Positions 3,937-9,209 of a stretch of 9,209 nucleotides of DNA are shown one piece after another. Under the pieces are notes generated by a model. That model saw only the letters and a program-made list of their open reading frames with translations. It was not told where the DNA came from and made no database searches. The translations under genes and the position numbers were made by a program. The number at the start of each line of letters is the position of its first letter. Position 1 is the first letter of the stretch. Source of the DNA: Ruminiclostridium sp. (GTDB lineage Bacteria; Bacillota; Clostridia; Oscillospirales; Oscillospiraceae); the NCBI GenBank assembly GCA_021442645.1, contig JABUSR010000261.1, forward strand, positions 1-9,209, in the 5' to 3' direction.

Positions 3937-5910
3937 TCAGTCTATCCCGAACAGATGGAGGAATTTCTGCCAGAGACTCATGGACTCGGGCTCATCCTCT
4001 TGGACCTCAGGTGCCTCAGGGGCTTCGATGGCCTCGGTCTTGATGACAAACTGCACAGCGGTGACGGCAGTGTTCTTTTCAGAGACAAAGGATTCGGGTT
4101 CCACATCCTCTCCGGAGATGGAAGCGAGGATGCTGTCCATTTTGTCCTGGACCCAAGTGCTCATACCGGAGGTTTTGCCGGAGAGGGTCTCTGCACCGCC
4201 GGACAGCTGAGAGGTGCCATCATACAGGGCGCCTGTGCCTTTCTGGAGGGCTTCAGTGCCGTCCTGAAGGGCCTCTGCACCGGTGAGGAGGGGCTTGCTC
4301 CCCTCGGACAGGGAGGAAACTCCGTCAGAAATCTGGCCGAAGCCGGCGGCGGCGCTGTCCACGCCGTTGGTATAGCTGTTTACGCCGGCGTCCAGCTCGG
4401 CGTATTTTTCGACCAGGGTGTTGACACCTTCCGTCAGGGCAGAAATCTTTTCGGGGGTTTCGCTCAGAGCATCGGCCAGGGTGGAGATGCCGTCGTCCAG
4501 AGCAGTGTAGGAGGAACTCAGGGTGGCGGCGCCCTGATAGAGCTGGGCGGCTCCGTTGGACAGGGCATTCAGATAGAGCTCTGTACCGGAGAGAGCGGCG
4601 GAGTCTCCGGTCAGGACGGTCAGCACGGTCTTGAGGGAGGCCGCTTGAGACTGGATTTGTTGGGCCTGTGACTCACAGCCGGGGATGGCCGCCAGCTCGG
4701 AAGCGGTGTTCTGGAGAGAGACCATCAAGGCGGTGACGCTGGCGATGGCGGCCACGTTCCCGGCCTTCAGCGTGTCGATATTCAGCCCGTTCTTCTGGAG
4801 CTGGGCTTTGAACTGGCTGTAGCCAACGCTGTCCCGGAGGGTAGCAGCGCCGTTGGTCAGGTCGCGGAGACCGGCCTTGACGGAGGCGGAGCCGCTGACA
4901 AGTGCGGAAAGGTCTCCGTCGGGGGTGGAGAACCCGCTCAGGCTGTCCTGGAGGGTCTTCAGACCAGACTTCATTGCGGAGGAGCCTGCCGTCAGGTTGC
5001 CGGACTGGGCTTGGAGACGGTCCAGCCCGCTCTGCATGGAAGATACGCCGCCCTGAAGGGAGTCGATGCCTGCATCCAGGGAGGAGAGTCCCTGATGCAA
5101 GTTGGCGGCGCCGCTGGCCAGAGAGTCGGACCCAGTCTTCAGCCGGCCCATTTCGTTGTGTATGGTGGAGGCCCCGTTCCGCAGGGAGCGGGTGGCCTGG
5201 ATGAGCTGGGAAACGTCACCCATGATGCTGCTGCTGTCGAAGTCCACCTGTAGGTTCAGGTTGATGCCATTGATGGTCACCGGATCCATGGCGAAGTCGG
5301 TCACGCTGGCCCGGATGACTGCGTCCACGCCCCGCCCGGGCAGGATGGTGTAAGAAAGCTGCTGATCGGTGCCTACATGGGCCAGGGTTGCGCCCTCAGC
5401 GGTGATGTCAGTACAGAGGTCACCATCCAGGAGGAATGTGGCCTGGAGCGCGTGGCTCTCATAGAAGGAGCCGGAACAGTCCGGGTTTTTACTGACGGAG
5501 AATCGAATCTCCAGGTCGCCGCTCTTTCCGGCCAAACGGTCGGGGGAGAGTTCCTTCCCGTCCAGGAAGTAGCGGATGGAGATATCCCAAGGGATCACAG
5601 TGGAGCGGAGGGTCCCCTGGTAGTATACCTTGTCAGCAGAGGAGGAGATGCTGATCCGATCCCCTTTCTGGAGGATCTCGTCTGTGGTGTTCAGCATCTT
5701 TACGGAGGAGTAGTCGCCGTAGTCGGTGATGTCACCTCCGGCGAACATATTGACGGCTTCCATGTCTGTGACGCAGCCGGAGGCGTCGGTCATCACATAG
5801 ATGACCTCCTGCTTTTCGGCGGTCAGGGGGGCCGCACCGACGGGGACGGCCACGGAGCCCAGAAGCAGGGCAGACAGGGCGGCCGCTGTGAGCTGTTTAC
5901 AGTGTTTCAT
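3937..5910 (-). CDS. Secreted Gly/Leu heptad-repeat protein (YhgE/Pip-like repeats), MMPL partner
   Basis: A 657-residue exported protein of unproven function. Residues 1-27 are a Sec signal peptide: basic start, hydrophobic core TAAALSALLLGSVAV, and cleavage near VGAA without a lipobox Cys. Residues 36-230 look like a beta-rich domain with the recurring YYQGT and FLDGK...LAGKSGDLEIRF pattern (about 97-137). Two long helical blocks follow, about 246-325 and 508-580, built of consecutive 7-residue GxxxLxx units such as GAEALQD and GTEALQK. Such repeats are known from YhgE/Pip-type membrane proteins. No transmembrane segment was seen after the signal peptide; the end is acidic and Pro-rich, then a short amphipathic tail (LWQKFLHLFGID). 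Four Cys (46, 145, 166, 412) could form disulfides outside the cell. The start at 5910 is preferred over the longer frame to 6198 because AAGGAGG (5920-5926) precedes it and a signal peptide follows. It overlaps the MMPL gene by 14 nt. Confidence 0.88.
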   Translation of the reverse strand: MKHCKQLTAAALSALLLGSVAVPVGAAPLTAEKQEVIYVMTDASGCVTDMEAVNMFAGGDITDYGDYSSVKMLNTTDEILQKGDRISISSSADKVYYQGTLRSTVIPWDISIRYFLDGKELSPDRLAGKSGDLEIRFSVSKNPDCSGSFYESHALQATFLLDGDLCTDITAEGATLAHVGTDQQLSYTILPGRGVDAVIRASVTDFAMDPVTINGINLNLQVDFDSSSIMGDVSQLIQATRSLRNGASTIHNEMGRLKTGSDSLASGAANLHQGLSSLDAGIDSLQGGVSSMQSGLDRLQAQSGNLTAGSSAMKSGLKTLQDSLSGFSTPDGDLSALVSGSASVKAGLRDLTNGAATLRDSVGYSQFKAQLQKNGLNIDTLKAGNVAAIASVTALMVSLQNTASELAAIPGCESQAQQIQSQAASLKTVLTVLTGDSAALSGTELYLNALSNGAAQLYQGAATLSSSYTALDDGISTLADALSETPEKISALTEGVNTLVEKYAELDAGVNSYTNGVDSAAAGFGQISDGVSSLSEGSKPLLTGAEALQDGTEALQKGTGALYDGTSQLSGGAETLSGKTSGMSTWVQDKMDSILASISGEDVEPESFVSEKNTAVTAVQFVIKTEAIEAPEAPEVQEDEPESMSLWQKFLHLFGID

Positions 5911-7963
5911 AAGGTACAGCCTCCTTACTTTTTTTGTGGGGAAGAATAAAAGAGTCGAAAGTAACCAGCAGGCCCGGCAGGGCAAACAGGACGATAGCCA
6001 GGGAGCAGAGGGTGCCCTTGCCCAGGAAGAAGCCCAGCTGGGAGAGCAGACCATGGGAGGAGATGATGCCCAGCAGGAAGCCGATGACGACCATAGCACT
6101 GGCTGAGGTGAGGATGGAGACCGAGACCGCTGTGACAGTCTCGACCACGGCTTGCTTTTTGGGGAAACTCTGCCGGAATTCCCGGTAGCGAGTGGCAAAC
6201 AGGATGGCGTAGTCTACTGTTGCGCCAAGCTGCACGGAACTGGTAATCAGGTAGGCCAGATAGAAGATTGGCTGATCAGAGAAATAGGGGAGGGAAAGGT
6301 TGATCCAGATGGCCGTCTCAATGGAGAGGACCAGGATTACCGGAAGAATCACCGACCGCATGGTCAAGAGAAGGATAAAGAAGACGGCGGCGATGGCGAC
6401 CAGGTTCACCTTGACCATATCGGAGGTGACGGCCTTCATCAGGTCACAGGTGGAAACGCCGCCCCCGGCCAGGTACCATTGCCCGGGGTAGTAGGTCTCG
6501 GCCGTGTCGCGGATGGTCTCCACCAAGGCGAAAGCCTGGTCTCCCTCGTAGTCGGTCCTGAGGGTGAGGACCATGCGGGTGTAATGTTCGCCGGTCAGCT
6601 TGGAGAGGGTACCGCTGTCCAGGTATTCCTCCGGGATAACGGTCCCCACGGTATCTACATAGGAGAGGATAGATGTCATCTGGGGAATCTTGTGGAGGGC
6701 AGCGGAGAGCTCGGTCTCCACAGCGGGGTTCCCCTTGGGGACCATCAGCACATAGGTATCCTGCTTGCCGAAGGCCTCCTCGATTGCTTCGGTGTCGGCA
6801 CCCAAGCGAGTATCCGGGCCAAAGATGTGGGAGCCCCCGTAGTAGAAGCTGTTGGCGTTGGAGGCCAGGTAGCCGGGTACGATCAGGAGGGCGAAGACCA
6901 CGGCCAAGGGGAGCATGCACCGGCGGACCAGTTTCCCGAAGGGCCGGAAGGACGGGACAAAGGGGCGGTGGCGGGTCTTATCAATGAGTTTGTAGGTGGA
7001 AAGGATCAGAGCGGGCATCAGGAGGAAGACAGTGACGAGGCTGATGGCCACGCCCTTGGCCAGGGCCAAGCCCAGATCGGGACCGATCCGGAACCGCATG
7101 AAGCACAGAGCCAGGAAGCCGATGACGGTGGTCAGACCGCTGGACAGGATGGAGGAGGTGGACAGGCTCAGGGCTTCCACCATGGCCTCTTCGGGGTCGG
7201 GGTTAATCTTTCTGCAGTCTTCGAACCGATGGAGGAGGAAGACCGAGTAGTCCAGGGAAACCGCCAATTGGAGGATACTCCCTGCGGCGTTGGTAACGAA
7301 GGATATCTCCCCAAAAATCAGGTTAGTTCCTCCGTTGATGACCACGGCTACCCCAATCCCGGCCAGAACCAGGACAGGCTCGGCAAAGGAGTAGGTGGTC
7401 AGGAGGAGCACCACAAAGGTGAATGCCACGGCGATGGCGGCGGTGATAGCGACCTCGGTGATGGTGCCGGCAGTGGCGTCAGCTGTGGAGACGGCGCTGC
7501 CCGTTACGGCATTGCCCTCGCCGATGATGGCACGGATATCTTCTACGGCAGAAAGGCGGGCATCCTCCTGGATGGTCACAGTGTACAGGGCGTTGCCGTC
7601 CCGGTAGTAGGGCTCAGTAATGGCAGGGTCCAGGGCCTCCAGGGGGACGGAGGGGCTGGCGGTGTCGTCCAGCCAGGTGACATCAGAGACACCTTCCACT
7701 GCCTGCAGGTCGGCTTTGTAGGCAAGGGCCTCTGCGATGGAAACATTCCGAATCATGACCCGGGCGTTGGGGATGCCGCCGTCGTATTCCTGCTCCATGA
7801 GATCCAGGGCCAGGGTCGAGGGGCTGTCCGCCGGCAGGTAGTCGTTGATGTCGTAGTTGACGGAGACGAGTTGTCGGCAGGGAACGCAAAGGATAAAGAG
7901 AAGAAGGAAGACGATCAGAATCGGCTTCCGATGTCCTACGACAGAGCGATAGAAGGTTTTCAT
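5897..7963 (-). CDS. MMPL/RND-family membrane transporter
   Basis: A 688-residue protein with the duplicated RND layout: one membrane segment near 12-30, an extracellular domain (about 31-170), five segments in 171-325, then the same order again (about 348-368; extracellular 369-515; five segments in 517-670). This gives twelve predicted segments. Each half carries an Asp-Tyr pair in the fourth segment, D238-Y239 (AVSLDYSVF) and D584-Y585 (GATVDYAIL), the positions of the proton relay in MmpL3-type proteins, so proton-driven export is likely. The cargo is unknown; lipids, peptides or drugs are the usual family substrates. The start at 7963 was chosen over 8107 because the promoter (8034-8062) would lie inside the longer version and GAGGAG (7975-7980) precedes the shorter one. 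The gene end holds the ribosome site of the next gene, so the two are probably translationally coupled. No TetR-type regulator is adjacent. Confidence 0.92.
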   Translation of the reverse strand: MKTFYRSVVGHRKPILIVFLLLFILCVPCRQLVSVNYDINDYLPADSPSTLALDLMEQEYDGGIPNARVMIRNVSIAEALAYKADLQAVEGVSDVTWLDDTASPSVPLEALDPAITEPYYRDGNALYTVTIQEDARLSAVEDIRAIIGEGNAVTGSAVSTADATAGTITEVAITAAIAVAFTFVVLLLTTYSFAEPVLVLAGIGVAVVINGGTNLIFGEISFVTNAAGSILQLAVSLDYSVFLLHRFEDCRKINPDPEEAMVEALSLSTSSILSSGLTTVIGFLALCFMRFRIGPDLGLALAKGVAISLVTVFLLMPALILSTYKLIDKTRHRPFVPSFRPFGKLVRRCMLPLAVVFALLIVPGYLASNANSFYYGGSHIFGPDTRLGADTEAIEEAFGKQDTYVLMVPKGNPAVETELSAALHKIPQMTSILSYVDTVGTVIPEEYLDSGTLSKLTGEHYTRMVLTLRTDYEGDQAFALVETIRDTAETYYPGQWYLAGGGVSTCDLMKAVTSDMVKVNLVAIAAVFFILLLTMRSVILPVILVLSIETAIWINLSLPYFSDQPIFYLAYLITSSVQLGATVDYAILFATRYREFRQSFPKKQAVVETVTAVSVSILTSASAMVVIGFLLGIISSHGLLSQLGFFLGKGTLCSLAIVLFALPGLLVTFDSFILPHKKSKEAVPYETL
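5920..5926 (-). promoter_or_regulatory. Ribosome binding site of the heptad-repeat protein inside the MMPL gene
   Basis: AAGGAGG on the minus strand encodes part of the C-terminal Lys-Glu of the MMPL protein and lies 9 nt before the ATG at 5908-5910. Ribosomes finishing MMPL at 5897 pass this site, which suggests coupled synthesis in a fixed ratio. Confidence 0.8.
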
Positions 7964-8033
7964 TCCGATGAAATCTCCTCTCCGGAATGGGTCTCCGGCG
8001 AGGCGGGACGCATTTCTGGTGGTTTCCGTAAAA

Positions 8034-8062
8034 AGTATAGCGGAAAATCCCAGGAGGGGCAA
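8034..8062 (-). promoter_or_regulatory. Promoter of the MMPL/heptad-protein operon
   Basis: On the minus strand TTGCCC (8057-8062) and TATACT (8034-8039) are spaced by exactly 17 nt, a good vegetative-type promoter. Transcription would start near 8027, about 64 nt before the start codon at 7963. This argues against the longer MMPL reading frame that begins at 8107. Confidence 0.65.
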
Positions 8063-8119
8063 GAGAGAAAGTGAAAACTTTCGGTGAACTCTGACTGTTT
8101 GCCCCAAAGGGCTTCCCTG

Positions 8120-8148
8120 TTGTCTCCCGGTGGGAAATATGATATGAT
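8120..8148 (+). promoter_or_regulatory. Putative promoter of the nrdG-Nudix operon
   Basis: TTGTCT (8120-8125) and TATGAT (8143-8148) are 17 nt apart on the plus strand. Transcription would begin near 8155, about 42 nt before the nrdG ATG. The sequence GATATG occurs twice (8141-8146 and 8151-8156) across the -10 and start region. It is back to back with the MMPL operon promoter. Confidence 0.55.
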
Positions 8149-8196
8149 TTGATATGTTATCAATTTGATTGCCTATTTTGTTAAGGAGGATACGCC

Positions 8197-8724
8197 ATGC
8201 GTATTGCCAATACTGTCAGCGACTCTATCGTGGACGGCCCCGGTCTGCGGTTTGCCGTCTTCACCCAGGGCTGCCCCCATCACTGCCCCGGATGCCACAA
8301 CCCGGAGACCCACGACCCTAATGGGGGCAAAGAGGTCCCAGTGGAGGAACTGGCCGCCCGGATGGGGAAGGATCCTCTGATCCAGGGCCTGACTCTCTCC
8401 GGAGGGGAACCCTTTGCCCAGGCAGCCGATTGCCTGATTCTTGCCCGGGCCGCCCATGCCGCAGGCTGGACGGTTTGGACCTATTCCGGTTACACGCTGG
8501 AGGCCATCCTGGCCAAGGGAGATTCGGACTGGTTGGCTTTACTGGAGGAGACAGATGTACTGGTGGACGGCCCCTTCCTGGAGAAGGAGCAGTCTTATGA
8601 CCTTCGGTTCCGAGGCAGCCGCAACCAGCGGCTCATCCAGGTGAAGGAGACCCTGGCCCAGGGGAAGCCCGTCCTTTGGACCCGGCCCGATCCCCTGGCT
8701 AAGTTCACCATCCCGGAATCCTGA
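8197..8724 (+). CDS. nrdG: Anaerobic ribonucleoside-triphosphate reductase activating protein (radical SAM)
   Basis: A 175-residue radical S-adenosylmethionine enzyme. NrdG uses a [4Fe-4S] cluster and SAM to make the glycyl radical on class III reductase NrdD, enabling oxygen-independent dNTP synthesis. The cluster motif CPHHCPGC gives Cys26, Cys30 and Cys33 (CX3CX2C). SGGEP (68-72) is the SAM-binding loop, VDGPF is near 137-141, and the family-typical NQRLIQVKETL lies towards the C-terminus. Length and N-terminus (RIANTVSDSIVDGPG) fit Firmicute NrdG. AAGGAGG (8183-8189) lies 7 nt before the ATG. nrdD is not next to it in this window, although the two often adjoin; upstream lies the divergent MMPL operon and downstream a Nudix gene 12 nt away. 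Other activases of this fold, such as those for pyruvate formate-lyase, are longer and less likely. Confidence 0.92.
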   Translation: MRIANTVSDSIVDGPGLRFAVFTQGCPHHCPGCHNPETHDPNGGKEVPVEELAARMGKDPLIQGLTLSGGEPFAQAADCLILARAAHAAGWTVWTYSGYTLEAILAKGDSDWLALLEETDVLVDGPFLEKEQSYDLRFRGSRNQRLIQVKETLAQGKPVLWTRPDPLAKFTIPES

Positions 8725-8736
8725 GGAGACGCCGCC

Positions 8737-9209
8737 ATGACTGTGGACCGAATGAAGGAGTATTTCCGGAATAGAGAGTTGGGCATCCAGTGCACCGTCA
8801 GCGAGTACGCCGTTCTTCTGCCCCTGGTGGAGGAAAAGGGAAGACTTTGCCTGCTCTACGAGACCCGGGCGGAGACGCTGGTAGGCCACCAACCCGGGGA
8901 GGTCTGTTTCCCCGGTGGCCGCCGGGAGAAGGGGGAGCGCCCCGTGGATACTGCCCTCCGGGAGACCTGGGAGGAACTGGGAATCCCCGCTGAGGCCATC
9001 GAGGTTATTGCCCCCCTGGATGTGGTCCAGGATATCAGTGACCGGGTGATTTACCCCTTCCTAGCCGTCGTGGATCCGGCAGCCGTGGAACGGCTCCGGG
9101 CCAGCCGGGACGAGGTGAAGAATACTTTCTGCGTCCCCCTGGACTACCTCCTGGACTACCGTGAGGAGGTTTATCGCTACCCCGTCCGATTTGAGGCAGA
9201 GGACGATTT
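8737..9209 (+). CDS. Nudix hydrolase, CoA pyrophosphatase type (3' end outside window)
   Basis: The first 157 residues of a Nudix hydrolase are present; the frame is open to the window edge. The Nudix box (G61 to I83) reads GRREKGE, seven residues, then RETWEELGI, matching GX5EX7REUXEEXGU with Thr at the usually hydrophobic position. The Glu residues would bind the catalytic metal. The preceding segment, TRAETLVGHQPGEVCFPGG (43-61), resembles the motif of CoA diphosphatases (NUDT7/8 and E. coli NudL types), which cleave CoA and acyl-CoA to phosphopantetheine and 3',5'-ADP. EVKNTFCVPLDYLL (126-139) also fits that group. GAGGAG (8723-8728) overlaps the nrdG stop and lies 8 nt before the ATG, so it is probably co-transcribed with nrdG. 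Another Nudix substrate cannot be excluded. Confidence 0.88.
   Translation, partial: MTVDRMKEYFRNRELGIQCTVSEYAVLLPLVEEKGRLCLLYETRAETLVGHQPGEVCFPGGRREKGERPVDTALRETWEELGIPAEAIEVIAPLDVVQDISDRVIYPFLAVVDPAAVERLRASRDEVKNTFCVPLDYLLDYREEVYRYPVRFEAEDD

Noticed and set aside
5911..6198. N-terminal extension of the heptad-repeat protein by 96 codons
   Set aside because: It overlaps the MMPL coding region in another frame, is Ser/Pro/Trp-rich, and would bury the signal peptide that follows the well-placed ribosome site at 5920-5926.
6152..8074. Open frame of 640 codons on the plus strand opposite the MMPL gene
   Set aside because: It is antisense to a twelve-segment transporter. The Gly/Asp/Gln/His-rich product is what reverse-complemented membrane codons produce.
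7964..8107. N-terminal extension of the MMPL protein by 48 codons
   Set aside because: It contains the likely promoter at 8034-8062, and the shorter start has a GAGGAG site and the normal N-terminal membrane anchor of the family.

Overview
The window looks like chromosomal DNA of a fairly GC-rich anaerobic Firmicute, probably a gut butyrate-forming clostridium of the Oscillospiraceae type. This rests on strong AGGAGG-type ribosome sites, sigma-A-like promoters, a clostridial-style 3-hydroxybutyryl-CoA dehydrogenase, a class III (anaerobic) ribonucleotide reductase activase, and an MMPL transporter paired with a secreted Gly-heptad protein. The genus is an inference. No mobile element, tRNA, rRNA or CRISPR array was seen.

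Left block (1-3820), acyl-CoA metabolism. On the minus strand an acyl-CoA dehydrogenase (1119-2339) is followed by a crotonase-family protein (121-987), ending in an intrinsic terminator (49-80). A perfect 13-bp hairpin that is not a classical terminator lies between them. Divergently, on the plus strand, a 3-hydroxyacyl-CoA dehydrogenase (2909-3763) has its own promoter and terminator. Together they could supply the dehydrogenation, hydration and second dehydrogenation steps of beta-oxidation, or the reverse (butyrate-type) steps. No thiolase, EtfAB or CoA-transferase is in view. All three enzymes carry non-consensus residues at functional positions: the crotonase lacks both canonical Glu residues, the hydroxyacyl-CoA dehydrogenase lacks the Asp that normally reads NAD, and the acyl-CoA dehydrogenase has an altered RxxFG motif. 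The module may therefore act on an unusual substrate or use an unusual cofactor. The 569-bp divergent intergenic region (2340-2908) holds both promoters, structured leaders and short repeats.

Middle block (3860-8062), an envelope operon on the minus strand. A promoter at 8034-8062 drives an MMPL/RND-type membrane protein (5897-7963). Its stop codon overlaps the start of a secreted protein built on long Gly/Leu heptad repeats (3937-5910), and the operon ends at a strong hairpin (3875-3918). It converges on the dehydrogenase terminator. The two proteins are probably translated together and act at the membrane as one unit.

Right block (8120-9209), plus strand. nrdG (anaerobic ribonucleotide reductase activase) is followed after 12 nt by a Nudix hydrolase of the CoA-pyrophosphatase type, which runs off the window. 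nrdD is not in view.

Codon choice differs by eye: the acyl-CoA genes favour GCT for Ala, whereas the transport operon favours GCC. This fits high expression of the metabolic genes.
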